Shown here piece after piece: positions 34,870 through 43,991 of a stretch of 64,000 nucleotides of DNA. How positions within the stretch are numbered: position 1 is the first letter of the stretch; every line of letters starts with the position of its first letter. The notes under the pieces are model-generated. The model was given only the letters and a program-made list of their open reading frames with translations, searched no databases and was not told the DNA's origin. A program made the position numbers and the translations under genes. The stretch is from an uncultured Pelagibacteraceae bacterium (GTDB lineage: Bacteria; Pseudomonadota; Alphaproteobacteria; Pelagibacterales; Pelagibacteraceae), in assembly GCA_902609535.1 (NCBI GenBank), contig CACLSF010000002.1, positions 54,943 through 118,942 of the forward strand, read 5' to 3'.

Positions 34870-35724
34870 ATGAATGTTGGTTTTATTGGTGTTGGCTATA
34901 TGGGTTATGGGATAGCCAAAAATATTTTAATAAATGGAAATAACCTATTTGTTATTGCAAATAAAAAAAGAGCACCAATAGATAAAATTGTAAGCGATGG
35001 TGCTATTGAGGTAAAATCTTACAATGAATTGTGTGAAAAAAATTTAGATGCATTATTTCTTTGTGTTACTAATACTCCAATCGCTCTTAGTATTGCTGAA
35101 AAAGTCTCAACTTTACTAAAAGACAATACATTAATTATTGATGTTACAACACATAACCAAAATGGATCTATTCAGATGGAACAGATTTTTTCAAAACAAA
35201 AAATTAACTACATTGAATGCCCCGTAATGGGAGGTCCCGTTCAAGCAGAAGAAGGTGTTTGTGGAGGTATTGTTGGAGCATCGGAGGAAAATTTTAAAAA
35301 ATCTGAAGTTTATTTAAAAGCTTTTTGTAAAGATTATTTCCATTTCGGAGAAGTGGGTAAGGGTGCAAAGTCAAAGTTACTAAATAATTTTTTGTCACTC
35401 GGCACCGCAACAAATGTTATTGAATTCATCAAGAGCGCAAAAAAATTAGATATTGATTTAGAAAAACTTTTTGCAGTAGCAAAATTAGGATCTGGAAACT
35501 CAACAGCTTTAAATAGAATTTTTGATAATGTACTTAAGGACGATTATACTGGATTTAAATTTTCAACTTCTAACACTTTAAAAGATCTTACTTATATTCA
35601 TGAAATGCTGAAAGATTTAGGTAATGCAGAAAAATTAGCAGATGTAAAAAAATCTTTTTATAAAAAAGCTGTTGATGAAGGTAATGGAGATCTATTTATA
35701 AGTGAACTGATACAAAAAGATTAA
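34870..35724 (+). CDS. NAD(P)-dependent beta-hydroxyacid dehydrogenase
   Basis: A 284-residue member of the 3-hydroxyisobutyrate dehydrogenase family. The nucleotide-binding motif is GFIGVGYMGYGIAKNIL, the substrate motif ECPVMGGPVQAEEG, and the catalytic lysine K169 is followed by LLNN. It is divergent from the glycosylase gene and is not in an operon with other catabolic genes. It differs clearly from the family member at 25239-26165, so they are probably distinct enzymes, not recent copies. Confidence 0.82.
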   Translation: MNVGFIGVGYMGYGIAKNILINGNNLFVIANKKRAPIDKIVSDGAIEVKSYNELCEKNLDALFLCVTNTPIALSIAEKVSTLLKDNTLIIDVTTHNQNGSIQMEQIFSKQKINYIECPVMGGPVQAEEGVCGGIVGASEENFKKSEVYLKAFCKDYFHFGEVGKGAKSKLLNNFLSLGTATNVIEFIKSAKKLDIDLEKLFAVAKLGSGNSTALNRIFDNVLKDDYTGFKFSTSNTLKDLTYIHEMLKDLGNAEKLADVKKSFYKKAVDEGNGDLFISELIQKD

Positions 35725-35895
35725 TTATTCTTTTTTTTTGTCAGCAAATACAATAGCTATAAGTAATAATGCTGTCCAAAACATCGCCGCTAAACTTTTT
35801 ACAGCACTCGTTTCAGCACCCCACAAATCAAAAAAAAATGCTCCAATAAGAATTCCAATTATATAAATTATTACTACTAATCTAGTTTGAGTCAT
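35725..35895 (-). CDS. 56-residue two-helix membrane protein
   Basis: A short frame starting MTQTRLVVIIYIIGILIGAF and ending IVFADKKKE. Residues 6-23 and 37-51 are hydrophobic with a polar turn FDLWGAETSAVKS between them and a lysine-rich C-terminus. It overlaps the end of the DUF1289 gene by 14 bases and meets the convergent dehydrogenase gene stop-to-stop with no gap. No family recognised. Its layout resembles the 45-residue protein two kilobases upstream. Confidence 0.6.
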   Translation of the reverse strand: MTQTRLVVIIYIIGILIGAFFFDLWGAETSAVKSLAAMFWTALLLIAIVFADKKKE

Positions 35896-36139
35896 TTAGT
35901 TGCTTCTTTTTAAATAACGACATTCCATTATTTTTTTTATGTTCATAGGATTCTTTGAAACTTTCCAACTGCCACCCTTGCATTCTCTTCTGAATATCTT
36001 CTAAATTTTGTTTTTTCCACTCATCTTTAGTATTCTGGTCTTTCCAAATCTTCTTTTCATCATTGTCTCTTCCACAGCCATAACAATATCCAGTTACAGG
36101 ATCCATTTTGCAAATGCTTATACAGGGTGAAACTATCAT
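35882..36139 (-). CDS. DUF1289-family small protein
   Basis: An 85-residue protein with the DUF1289 cysteine pattern SPCISICKMDPVTGYCYGCGR, four cysteines that could bind a metal. A C-terminal lysine-rich extension follows. The frame can be read from a TTG at 36187, but that codon overlaps the tRNA-Leu promoter; the ATG at 36139 sits directly before the family core (MIVSPC) and is preferred. Function unknown. It shares a transcript with the downstream small membrane protein gene. Confidence 0.75.
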   Translation of the reverse strand: MIVSPCISICKMDPVTGYCYGCGRDNDEKKIWKDQNTKDEWKKQNLEDIQKRMQGWQLESFKESYEHKKNNGMSLFKKKQLNDSN

Positions 36140-36179
36140 TTTTTTTATATATTTATATCCTTTTACACTATTATTCTGA

Positions 36180-36208
36180 TTGGACAAATTAGATCAATAC
36201 TATATAAA
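36180..36208 (+). promoter_or_regulatory. Candidate promoter of tRNA-Leu and tig
   Basis: TTGGAC (36180-36185) and TATAAA (36203-36208) are spaced by 17 bases; transcription would start near 36215, about seven bases before the tRNA. This is one of the best sigma-70 matches in the window and is well placed. Confidence 0.6.
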
Positions 36209-36221
36209 ACAGCTTAAATTT

Positions 36222-36306
36222 GGGCGAGTGGCGGAATTGGTAGACGCGTTGGTCTTAGGAACCAATAGTGCAAGCTGTGAAGGTTCGAGTCCTTTCTCGC
36301 CTACCA
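36222..36306 (+). tRNA. tRNA-Leu(UAG)
   Basis: An 85-base tRNA with a seven-pair acceptor stem (GGGCGAG with CTCGCCT, one G-U pair), an anticodon arm TTGGT-CTTAGGA-ACCAA giving anticodon UAG, a class II variable arm and the T-arm sequence GGTTCGAGTCC. The 3' CCA is encoded. It reads CUA and probably other CUN leucine codons. The tig gene begins 11 bases later, so the two are probably one transcript. Confidence 0.96.
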
Positions 36307-36316
36307 TAAATAGATT

Positions 36317-37774
36317 ATGAAAGTAACAATAGAAAATAAAAAAGGTTTAGAAAAAGATCTTAAAGTATTTATAGATAAAAAAACAATCTCAGGCTTTATG
36401 GATGAGAAATATGAAGAAATAAGAAAAGATGTTGTCATAAAAGGTTTCAGACCCGGTAAGGTGCCTACCGAAATATTAAAAAGACAATTTGGTAAAGCCG
36501 TTTATGGTGAAGTAATTGATAAATTGCTAAAAGATACAACAACAAAAGCTCTAGAAGAAAATAAAATCAAACCAGCTGGACAACCAAAAATAGATTTAAA
36601 GTCTTTTGGTGAAGGTAAAGATTTAGAATACATCATTTCAGTTACCGAATTGCCAGAGGTTTCTGCAAAAGGACTAAGCTCAATTAAAGTAGATGAGTAT
36701 GTTGTAAAAATTGATCCAAAAGAAACAGATAAAAGAATTAGTGAAATTGCAAAAAATCAGAATAATTTCAAGGATGCAGAAACAAATTATAGCTCAAAAA
36801 TTAATGATCTTGTAATTTTTGATTATAAAGGAACTATTGACGGCAAAGAATTTAAGGGTAACGAGGGTAAAAATACCCAATTAATTCTTGGAAAAGATTT
36901 ATTTATAAAAGGTTTTGATAAACAATTAGAAGGCGTTAAATCAGGTGATACAAAAAATGTAGAAGTAAATCTGCCTGAAAATTTTCCTGAAAAAGAACTT
37001 GTTAATAAAAGTGCTGTATTTGAATGCAAGGTTACAGCAGTAAGAATTCCAGAAGAAGTAAAAATTAATGATGATTTTGCTAAAAATATGGGCGCAAAAG
37101 ATTTAGCAAATTTAAAAGAACTTATTTCAAAACAAATTAATGATGAATATAAAAATTCATTAGCCATGATTACAAAGAAAAGTATTCTTGAACAAATAGA
37201 GAAAGAAAAATTAGACCAATTACCTGGGAATTTAATTGAACAGGAAGTCAAAATATTATCTCAGGGAATGAAGGAAGATGAAGTTAAAAAGAACCAAAAA
37301 TCATTAGAGGAACAAGCTAAGAAAAGAATTAAAACTGGATTAATTTTAAATGCTTTTGGTGAGGAAAATAAAATCAATGTATCCCAGGAAGAAATTAATG
37401 TGGAAATACAAAAACAATTTAGAATGATGCCAGGTCAAGAGAAGATTGTTAAAGATTATTATGAACAAAATCCAGCAGCCATAGATAGTTTAAGAGGACA
37501 AATTTACGAAGAAAAAATAATTGAAGAAATTAAGAAAAAAGCAAAAACTACAAAAAAAGAAATTACCAAAGAAGAAGCTGAGAAAATTCTAAAACAAGAA
37601 AACGAAAATAACATTAAAGAGCAAGCTAAACTTTCTAAAAAAGATGATGATGAAAAAAATAAGAAAAAAACTGAACCAAAAAAAAAGGAAGTAAAAACAA
37701 AATCAAAAGAAACAAAAAAAACTAAAACTCCCGCATCAAAACCAAAAAAAGTAAAAAAGGTTAGCAAAAAGTAA
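36317..37774 (+). CDS. tig: Trigger factor with lysine-rich C-terminal extension
   Basis: The ribosome-associated chaperone and prolyl isomerase. The N-terminal ribosome-binding domain carries the signature [17 protein letters not shown], a central FKBP-type domain spans about residues 155-245 ([28 protein letters not shown]), and the helical chaperone domain runs to about 405. At 485 residues it is some 50 longer than E. coli trigger factor; the last 80 residues are a low-complexity tail of which about 33 are lysine. It heads the tig-clpP-clpX-lon block and lies 11 bases after tRNA-Leu. Confidence 0.95.
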   Translation: MKVTIENKKGLEKDLKVFIDKKTISGFMDEKYEEIRKDVVIKGFRPGKVPTEILKRQFGKAVYGEVIDKLLKDTTTKALEENKIKPAGQPKIDLKSFGEGKDLEYIISVTELPEVSAKGLSSIKVDEYVVKIDPKETDKRISEIAKNQNNFKDAETNYSSKINDLVIFDYKGTIDGKEFKGNEGKNTQLILGKDLFIKGFDKQLEGVKSGDTKNVEVNLPENFPEKELVNKSAVFECKVTAVRIPEEVKINDDFAKNMGAKDLANLKELISKQINDEYKNSLAMITKKSILEQIEKEKLDQLPGNLIEQEVKILSQGMKEDEVKKNQKSLEEQAKKRIKTGLILNAFGEENKINVSQEEINVEIQKQFRMMPGQEKIVKDYYEQNPAAIDSLRGQIYEEKIIEEIKKKAKTTKKEITKEEAEKILKQENENNIKEQAKLSKKDDDEKNKKKTEPKKKEVKTKSKETKKTKTPASKPKKVKKVSKK

Positions 37775-37806
37775 TCACAAGTTGTATAAGAATAATCGAA
37801 TCGATT

Positions 37807-38418
37807 ATGTCTATTAAAATTCCAGAACAATTAAACACCCTCATTCCTATGGTTGTCGAACAATCTAGTAGAGGAGAAAGGGCGTATGACATTTATTCCA
37901 GACTACTTAAAGAGAGAATTGTATTTGTAGTTGGTCCCATAAATGATGCAGTTGCATCATTAGTTACTGCGCAATTATTATTTTTAGAATCAGAAGATCC
38001 TAAAAAAGAAATCTCTTTATATATAAATAGTCCTGGTGGACTTGTAACAGCTGGACTTGGTATTTATGATACAATGCAATACATTAAACCAGAAATAAGT
38101 ACTTTGTGTATAGGTCAAGCAGCAAGCATGGGTTCATTTTTACTTGCAGCTGGCGCTAAAGGAAAAAGATTTTCATTGCCAAATTCAAGAATAATGGTTC
38201 ATCAACCTTCTGCTGGTTTTCAAGGACAGGCAACAGATATTGAAATTCATGCTAATGAAGTTTTATCTCTAAAGAAAAGATTAAATGAAATTTACTCAAA
38301 ACATACTGGAAAATCAGTTGATGAAATTAAATCAGCATTAGAAAGAGATAACTTTATGACTCCTGATAATGCAAAAAGTTTTGGTCTTATAGATAAAGTG
38401 GTAGAAAAAAGAGAATAG
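37807..38418 (+). CDS. clpP: ATP-dependent Clp protease proteolytic subunit
   Basis: A 203-residue serine protease subunit that forms the double-ring chamber of ClpXP. The catalytic triad is visible: S107 in [10 protein letters not shown]132 in [10 protein letters not shown] and D181 in [10 protein letters not shown]. The N-terminus ([19 protein letters not shown]) is the usual axial-loop region with almost no propeptide. It follows tig by 32 bases and precedes clpX by 88 bases, the classic order. Confidence 0.97.
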   Translation: MSIKIPEQLNTLIPMVVEQSSRGERAYDIYSRLLKERIVFVVGPINDAVASLVTAQLLFLESEDPKKEISLYINSPGGLVTAGLGIYDTMQYIKPEISTLCIGQAASMGSFLLAAGAKGKRFSLPNSRIMVHQPSAGFQGQATDIEIHANEVLSLKKRLNEIYSKHTGKSVDEIKSALERDNFMTPDNAKSFGLIDKVVEKRE

Positions 38419-38506
38419 GTCACAATATATAGTTTGTCCACAACCTATACTTGATTACTTTGCATCATATGTATTAAAGTATAAAAATTGATTCGAATAA
38501 AAAATT

Positions 38507-39766
38507 ATGAGCAACAATAAAAATATTCTTTACTGTTCTTTTTGCGGCAAGAGCCAACACGAAGTTAGAAAATTAATTGCCGGTCCAACTGTGTTCATTT
38601 GTGATGAATGCGTAGAACTTTGTATGGATATTATAAAAGAAGAAAGCAAAGATAATTTTGTAAAACATCAAGATGGCTTACCTTTGCCAAAAGAAATATG
38701 TAAAGTTCTTGATGATTATGTGATTGGACAATCTCACGCAAAAAAAGTTTTATCAGTTGCAGTTCATAATCATTACAAAAGATTGAATTACGAAAATAAA
38801 ACAAGCAAAACTGTTGAGCTGTCAAAATCAAATATTATGCTGGTAGGTCCAACAGGTTGTGGAAAGACATTATTGGCTCAAACTCTTGCAAGAATACTTG
38901 ATGTACCTTTTACTATGGCTGATGCAACAACATTAACTGAAGCAGGATACGTAGGTGAAGATGTTGAAAATATAATTTTAAAATTATTACAGGCAGCAGA
39001 TTATAATGTTGAAAAAGCTCAAAGAGGAATTGTCTATATCGATGAGGTTGACAAAATTAGTAGAAAGTCAGAAAATCCATCAATTACTAGAGATGTATCT
39101 GGTGAAGGAGTTCAGCAAGCCTTATTAAAAATTATGGAGGGAACAGTGGCAAGCGTTCCTCCTCAAGGGGGAAGAAAACATCCACAACAAGAATTTCTAC
39201 AAGTAGACACAACTAACATTTTATTTATTTGTGGAGGAGCTTTTGCTGGCCTTGATAAAATAATATCGCAAAGAGACAAAGGGTCTTCTATTGGATTTGG
39301 AGCGGAGGTAAAAACTTTAGAAGATAAAAAAACTGGAGAATGGATGAAAAATCTGGAGCCCGAAGATTTATTAAGATATGGGTTGATCCCAGAATTTATT
39401 GGCAGATTACCAATTACAGCTACTCTTGAAGATTTGGATGAAAAATCTTTAGTAAAAATTTTACAAGAGCCAAAAAATTCTTTGATTAAACAGTACCAAG
39501 AATTATTTAGATTAGAAGGAGTAAAATTAACATTTAAAGATCAGGCAGTTAAAGATATTGCTAACAAAGCTATAAGTAAGAAAACTGGAGCTAGGGGATT
39601 AAGATCAATTTTAGAAAATTTATTACTTAAAACCATGTTCGACCTTCCTGGTCAAGATAACATAGAAGAAGTTATTATTGATGCTGGGGCAACTAAGGGT
39701 ACCTCTCAGCCAATTATCGTTCATACTAAGAACAAATCAAAAACAGAAAAGACTTCTGCGGCTTAA
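38507..39766 (+). CDS. clpX: ATP-dependent Clp protease ATP-binding subunit ClpX
   Basis: A 419-residue AAA+ unfoldase that feeds substrates to ClpP. The N-terminal zinc-binding domain has four cysteines (CSFCGK and CDECVELC), Walker A is GPTGCGKT, Walker B is [10 protein letters not shown], and the ClpP-contact loop region contains the IGFGAEV tripeptide context. Length and all motifs are normal. The 88-base gap from clpP is AT-rich and may hold a separate promoter, although no convincing one was seen. Confidence 0.97.
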   Translation: MSNNKNILYCSFCGKSQHEVRKLIAGPTVFICDECVELCMDIIKEESKDNFVKHQDGLPLPKEICKVLDDYVIGQSHAKKVLSVAVHNHYKRLNYENKTSKTVELSKSNIMLVGPTGCGKTLLAQTLARILDVPFTMADATTLTEAGYVGEDVENIILKLLQAADYNVEKAQRGIVYIDEVDKISRKSENPSITRDVSGEGVQQALLKIMEGTVASVPPQGGRKHPQQEFLQVDTTNILFICGGAFAGLDKIISQRDKGSSIGFGAEVKTLEDKKTGEWMKNLEPEDLLRYGLIPEFIGRLPITATLEDLDEKSLVKILQEPKNSLIKQYQELFRLEGVKLTFKDQAVKDIANKAISKKTGARGLRSILENLLLKTMFDLPGQDNIEEVIIDAGATKGTSQPIIVHTKNKSKTEKTSAA

Positions 39767-39827
39767 TAAGAGTTAATAAACAAAAGTTTCCTATTGCATT
39801 ATAAAATATAATATCCATATTTATAGT

Positions 39828-42215
39828 ATGGAAGTTAAATCAATACAGCCCTTATTACCATTAAGAGACATAGTGGTGTTTCCAAGTATGGTAATTCCTC
39901 TATTTGTAGGAAGAGATAAATCTATCACTGCTTTAAATGAAGTAATGAAAAGTGACAAAAAAATAATATTAGTTACTCAAAAAAATTCTGAAGTTGATGA
40001 TCCAAAAAAAAATGATGTATTCTCTTATGGATGTGAAAGCAACATATTACAACTTTTAAAACTTCCAGATGGTACAGTTAAAGTTTTGGTTGAAGGAATT
40101 AAAAGAGTAAAGATTGTTGATTTTAAGGATGATGAAAAATTTATTACTTGTACATATGAACATCAAAAAGATGTATTTAACAAAGATGAAGATTTATTAC
40201 CTCTAGCACTCACAGCAGTAAGAAGATTAGAAAAATTGACATCCGTAAATAAAAAAGTCTCATCAGAAACAATTAACAATATTAAACAATTAAAAGATCC
40301 ATCTAAAATTGTAGATAATATTGTGTCAAACCTAAATGCATCTATATCTGAAAAACAACAAATATTCGAAACATTGGATGTTAAAAAAAGATTAAATGCA
40401 GCTATTAAAATGATGGAAAGTGAAACAAGCATCATTGGAGTAGAAAAAAGAATTAGAGGAAGAGTTAAAACTCAAATGGAAAAAACCCAAAGAGAGTATT
40501 ATTTAAACGAACAATTAAAAGCAATTCAAAAAGAATTAGGTGAAATCGAAGATGGTAAAGATGAAACGACAAATTTAAAAAAATCAATTCAAAAAGCTAA
40601 AATGCCGAAAGAAGTTGAGAAGAAGTGTATGTCAGAGCTTAAGAAATTAAAAAATATGAGCCCTATGTCTGCAGAAGCAACAGTTGTTAGAAATTACTTG
40701 GATTGGATGATCGATCTTCCTTGGTTTAAAAAAAATGATGTAGATATTGATTTGAATAAAGGTCTAAAGATTTTGGATGAAGATCATTTTGGTTTAGAGA
40801 AGGTAAAAGAGAGAATTATAGAATTTCTAGCTGTTCAAAAAAGAATGGATAAAATTAAAGGACCAATTTTATGTTTAGTTGGACCCCCAGGTGTTGGAAA
40901 GACATCACTTGGAAAATCAATAGCTAAGGCTACTAATAGACAGTTTATTAGGATGTCATTAGGAGGTGTTAGAGATGAGGCAGAAATAAGAGGTCATAGA
41001 AGAACATACATTGGATCTTTACCTGGAAAAATAATTCAAATGATGAAGAAAGCTGGTACGAAAAATCCTTTATTTTTATTAGATGAAGTTGATAAAATTG
41101 GAAATGATTACAGAGGAGACCCCTCTTCAGCTTTATTAGAAGCATTAGATCCAGAACAGAATACAGCCTTTAATGATCACTATTTAGAAGTTGACTATGA
41201 TTTGTCTGATGTAATGTTTGTAACAACTGCAAATACGTTAAATATTTTACCACCACTTCTTGATAGAATGGAAGTTATAAGAATTCCTGGATACACAGAG
41301 GATGAAAAAATAAATATTGCAAACAAGTATTTGCTACCTAAACAAGTAAAAGAAAATGGTGTGAAAGAAGGTGAGCTAAATTTAGAAGATGGGACAATAA
41401 AAGAGATAATTAGAAGTTACACAAGAGAGTCTGGTGTTAGAAATTTAGAAAGAGAAATTTCTAAAGTAACAAGAAAAGTTGTTAAAAAAGTAGTAAGTGG
41501 TGAAGCTGAAAAGGTTCTAGTAAACGATAAAAATATTCCAGACTTCTTAGGAATTAAAAAATTCAAATTTGGTGAAGTAGAAGAAAAAAATAAAACTGGA
41601 ATAGTCATAGGACTAGCGTGGACCGAGGTAGGAGGAGAAATACTTAAAATCGAGACTGTTAATATGCCAGGCAAAGGTAGAATGCAAATAACAGGTAAAC
41701 TTGGGGATGTTATGCAAGAGTCAGTTAAGGCTGCAAAGTCTTATGTCAGATCAAAAAGTTTAGAATATGGTATAATTCCACCTTTCTTTGAAAAAAAAGA
41801 TTTTCATATCCATGTTCCTGAAGGAGCTACGCCTAAAGATGGACCATCAGCTGGTATAGCAATGGTTACATCTATTGTATCATCAATCACAAACATCCCT
41901 GTAAATAGAGAGATTGCCATGACTGGTGAAGTAACAATTACAGGACAAGTTTTACAAATTGGTGGTTTAAAAGAGAAATTACTAGCTGCACACAGAGCGG
42001 GGGTTAAAAAAGTATTAATACCTAAAGAAAATGAAAAAGATTTAGTAGATATTCCTAAAAAAGTAAGAGAAGACATTAAAATCATTCCTGTAGAAACAGC
42101 AGATGAAGTGCTTAAAATTGCACTTACAAAAGAGCTAAAACCTGTGGAATGGACTGAAGTAGATAAAATTTCAGAGGGTAAAAAAGACGATAAATCTCAA
42201 GCTAGTATTCAGTAA
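39828..42215 (+). CDS. lon: ATP-dependent Lon protease
   Basis: A 795-residue Lon A protease: N-terminal substrate-binding domain (LPLRDIVVFPSMVIPLFVGR), AAA+ module with Walker A GPPGVGKTSLGKS, and C-terminal protease domain with the Ser-Lys dyad S674 (DGPSAG) and K717 (KEKLLAAHRAG). It degrades misfolded and regulatory proteins in the cytoplasm. It follows clpX by 61 bases; a TATAAT lies 15 bases before the start but no good -35 element accompanies it. The gene is followed by tRNA-Val, not by hupB. Confidence 0.97.
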   Translation: MEVKSIQPLLPLRDIVVFPSMVIPLFVGRDKSITALNEVMKSDKKIILVTQKNSEVDDPKKNDVFSYGCESNILQLLKLPDGTVKVLVEGIKRVKIVDFKDDEKFITCTYEHQKDVFNKDEDLLPLALTAVRRLEKLTSVNKKVSSETINNIKQLKDPSKIVDNIVSNLNASISEKQQIFETLDVKKRLNAAIKMMESETSIIGVEKRIRGRVKTQMEKTQREYYLNEQLKAIQKELGEIEDGKDETTNLKKSIQKAKMPKEVEKKCMSELKKLKNMSPMSAEATVVRNYLDWMIDLPWFKKNDVDIDLNKGLKILDEDHFGLEKVKERIIEFLAVQKRMDKIKGPILCLVGPPGVGKTSLGKSIAKATNRQFIRMSLGGVRDEAEIRGHRRTYIGSLPGKIIQMMKKAGTKNPLFLLDEVDKIGNDYRGDPSSALLEALDPEQNTAFNDHYLEVDYDLSDVMFVTTANTLNILPPLLDRMEVIRIPGYTEDEKINIANKYLLPKQVKENGVKEGELNLEDGTIKEIIRSYTRESGVRNLEREISKVTRKVVKKVVSGEAEKVLVNDKNIPDFLGIKKFKFGEVEEKNKTGIVIGLAWTEVGGEILKIETVNMPGKGRMQITGKLGDVMQESVKAAKSYVRSKSLEYGIIPPFFEKKDFHIHVPEGATPKDGPSAGIAMVTSIVSSITNIPVNREIAMTGEVTITGQVLQIGGLKEKLLAAHRAGVKKVLIPKENEKDLVDIPKKVREDIKIIPVETADEVLKIALTKELKPVEWTEVDKISEGKKDDKSQASIQ

Positions 42216-42263
42216 TAAACAATTTACTTTATTAATCCGTTGATGTAATAGTACCAAGATTTT

Positions 42264-42339
42264 GGGTGGTTAGCTCAGTTGGTAGAGCATCTCGTTTACA
42301 CCGAGGGGGTCAAAGGTTCGAGTCCTTTACTACCCACCA
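42264..42339 (+). tRNA. tRNA-Val(UAC)
   Basis: A 76-base tRNA: acceptor stem GGGTGGT with ACTACCC, D-arm TAGCTCAGTTGGTAGAGCA, anticodon arm TCTCG-TTTACAC-CGAGG giving UAC, and T-arm GGTTCGAGTCC. The 3' CCA is encoded. It lies 48 bases after lon and 11 bases before tRNA-Asp. Confidence 0.97.
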
Positions 42340-42350
42340 TTTACACCTGT

Positions 42351-42427
42351 GGGGGTGTAGCTCAGTTGGTTAGAGCACCTGCCTGTCACGCAGGGGGCCG
42401 AGGGTTCGAGTCCCTTCACTCCCGCCA
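42351..42427 (+). tRNA. tRNA-Asp(GUC)
   Basis: A 77-base tRNA: acceptor stem GGGGGTG with CACTCCC, anticodon arm CCTGC-CTGTCAC-GCAGG giving GUC, T-arm GGTTCGAGTCC and encoded CCA after discriminator G. It sits between tRNA-Val and the complex I operon, the arrangement known from other alphaproteobacteria. Confidence 0.97.
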
Positions 42428-42455
42428 TTATTCGAGTAAAACTAGGCATAAAAAT

Positions 42456-42486
42456 GTGACATATCTTCACTTTTAGTTGATATAAT
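42456..42486 (+). promoter_or_regulatory. Candidate promoter of the nuo operon
   Basis: A perfect TATAAT (42481-42486) lies 20 bases before the nuoA ATG. GTGACA (42456-42461) is the best -35 match but the 19-base spacing is long; GATATA two bases further left would give 17. Position between tRNA-Asp and nuoA makes a promoter here likely. Confidence 0.45.
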
Positions 42487-42506
42487 AGTTGTTACATAGG
42501 ATTCAA

Positions 42507-42875
42507 ATGCTTGCGGAATTTTTAAAAGATTATCTACCGATAATATTATTTTTGATAATAGCTTTAGGCTTGAGTCTCGCCTTTGTAGCAATTAATTATA
42601 TTGCTGCTCCAAGCAAGCCTGATCCTGAAAAACTTTCAGCTTATGAATGTGGATTTGAACCTTTCAATGACTCTAGAATGGAATTTGATGTTAGGTTTTA
42701 TTTGGTTGCAATATTATTTATAATTTTTGATTTAGAAATTGCATTTTTATTTCCGTGGGCGATCTCACTTGGTGAAATTGGTTTATATGGATTCTGCTCA
42801 ATGATGTTATTTTTATTTATTTTAACTGTTGGATTTATTTACGAGTGGAAAAAAGGAGCTTTAGATTGGGAATAA
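42507..42875 (+). CDS. nuoA: NADH-quinone oxidoreductase subunit A
   Basis: A 122-residue membrane subunit with three helices. The conserved loop [29 protein letters not shown], described here by its core YECGF and FDVRFY, is diagnostic. I start at ATG 42507; an in-frame TTG six codons earlier would place the start closer to the predicted -10 element. It heads the fourteen-gene complex I operon, with nuoB one base downstream. Confidence 0.95.
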   Translation: MLAEFLKDYLPIILFLIIALGLSLAFVAINYIAAPSKPDPEKLSAYECGFEPFNDSRMEFDVRFYLVAILFIIFDLEIAFLFPWAISLGEIGLYGFCSMMLFLFILTVGFIYEWKKGALDWE

Positions 42876-42876
42876 A

Positions 42877-43398
42877 ATGAATTTACAAGATAGAAAAAAA
42901 GATATCCCAGAAGAGTTTAAACAATTAGCTCAAGATTTTAGTGATAACGGTTTTATAACAACATCACTGGATAATCTTGTTAATTGGGCAAGAACAGGTT
43001 CATTGCATTGGATGACTTTCGGACTAGCTTGTTGTGCTGTTGAAATGATGCAAACATCTATGCCAAGATATGATCTTGAAAGATTTGGTGCAGCACCAAG
43101 GGCATCACCACGTCAATCTGATGTGATGATAGTAGCAGGTACTTTAACAAATAAAATGGCTCCTGCACTTAGAAAAGTTTACGACCAGATGCCTGAACCA
43201 AGGTATGTAATATCTATGGGAAGTTGTGCAAATGGTGGTGGCTACTATCATTATTCATACTCTGTAGTGAGAGGATGCGATCGAGTGGTACCTGTTGATG
43301 TATATGTTCCTGGATGTCCTCCTTCAGCTGAAGCACTACTTTATGGAATTTTACAATTACAGAAAAAAATTAGAAATAAAGGTTCTTTAGAAAGATAA
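42877..43398 (+). CDS. nuoB: NADH-quinone oxidoreductase subunit B
   Basis: A 173-residue peripheral subunit carrying cluster N2, the last iron-sulfur cluster before quinone. Cysteine ligands are in [34 protein letters not shown] (C in GSC) and [14 protein letters not shown]. One base separates it from nuoA and two from nuoC. Confidence 0.97.
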   Translation: MNLQDRKKDIPEEFKQLAQDFSDNGFITTSLDNLVNWARTGSLHWMTFGLACCAVEMMQTSMPRYDLERFGAAPRASPRQSDVMIVAGTLTNKMAPALRKVYDQMPEPRYVISMGSCANGGGYYHYSYSVVRGCDRVVPVDVYVPGCPPSAEALLYGILQLQKKIRNKGSLER

Positions 43399-43400
43399 AA

Positions 43401-43991
43401 ATGAAAAATCTTGTGGACTTGGAAAAGTTTATAAATTCTGAATTAACATCTAAAATAAATAATTCATTTATTAAGCATGATAATATTTATATAAATATAG
43501 ATCATGATGAATTAGTTGATGTTATTTCTTTCTTGAAGACCAATAAAGAAACTAAATTTAGGCAATTAATCGAAATCACAGCTGTAGATTACCCAGAAAA
43601 TGAAAATAGATTTAAGATAGTTTATTTACTATTAAGTCATGAATATAATCAAAGAATTATTATTGATTATTCAATAAAAGAAAATGAATTAATTTCCTCA
43701 TTAACCTCAATATTTCCTGCAGCAAATTGGATGGAAAGAGAAGTATTTGATATGTATGGGTTAAACTTTAAAAATCATCCTGATTTAAGAAGAATTTTAA
43801 CTGATTATGGTTTTCAGGGACATCCTTTAAGAAAAGATTTTCCTCTTACTGGCCATAATGAGGTTCGTTATAGCGAAGAACAAAAAAAAGTGATCTATGA
43901 GCCTGTAAAATTAGAACAAAATTACAGAAATTTTGATTACGAGAGTCCTTGGGAAGGAACCAAATACATTAAAGAAATTAAAAAAAGCTGA
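43401..43991 (+). CDS. nuoC: NADH-quinone oxidoreductase subunit C
   Basis: A 196-residue hydrophilic subunit of the complex I connecting module. Signature [24 protein letters not shown], with core EREVFDMYG, and the C-terminal HPLRKDFPL are diagnostic. It is separate from NuoD, unlike the fused NuoCD of enterobacteria, and its stop overlaps the nuoD start by one base. Confidence 0.95.
   Translation: MKNLVDLEKFINSELTSKINNSFIKHDNIYINIDHDELVDVISFLKTNKETKFRQLIEITAVDYPENENRFKIVYLLLSHEYNQRIIIDYSIKENELISSLTSIFPAANWMEREVFDMYGLNFKNHPDLRRILTDYGFQGHPLRKDFPLTGHNEVRYSEEQKKVIYEPVKLEQNYRNFDYESPWEGTKYIKEIKKS

Noticed and set aside
42279..42476. A 65-codon open frame on the plus strand
   Set aside because: It runs through tRNA-Val and tRNA-Asp; the peptide motifs are only translated T-arm and anticodon sequences, a common false gene.
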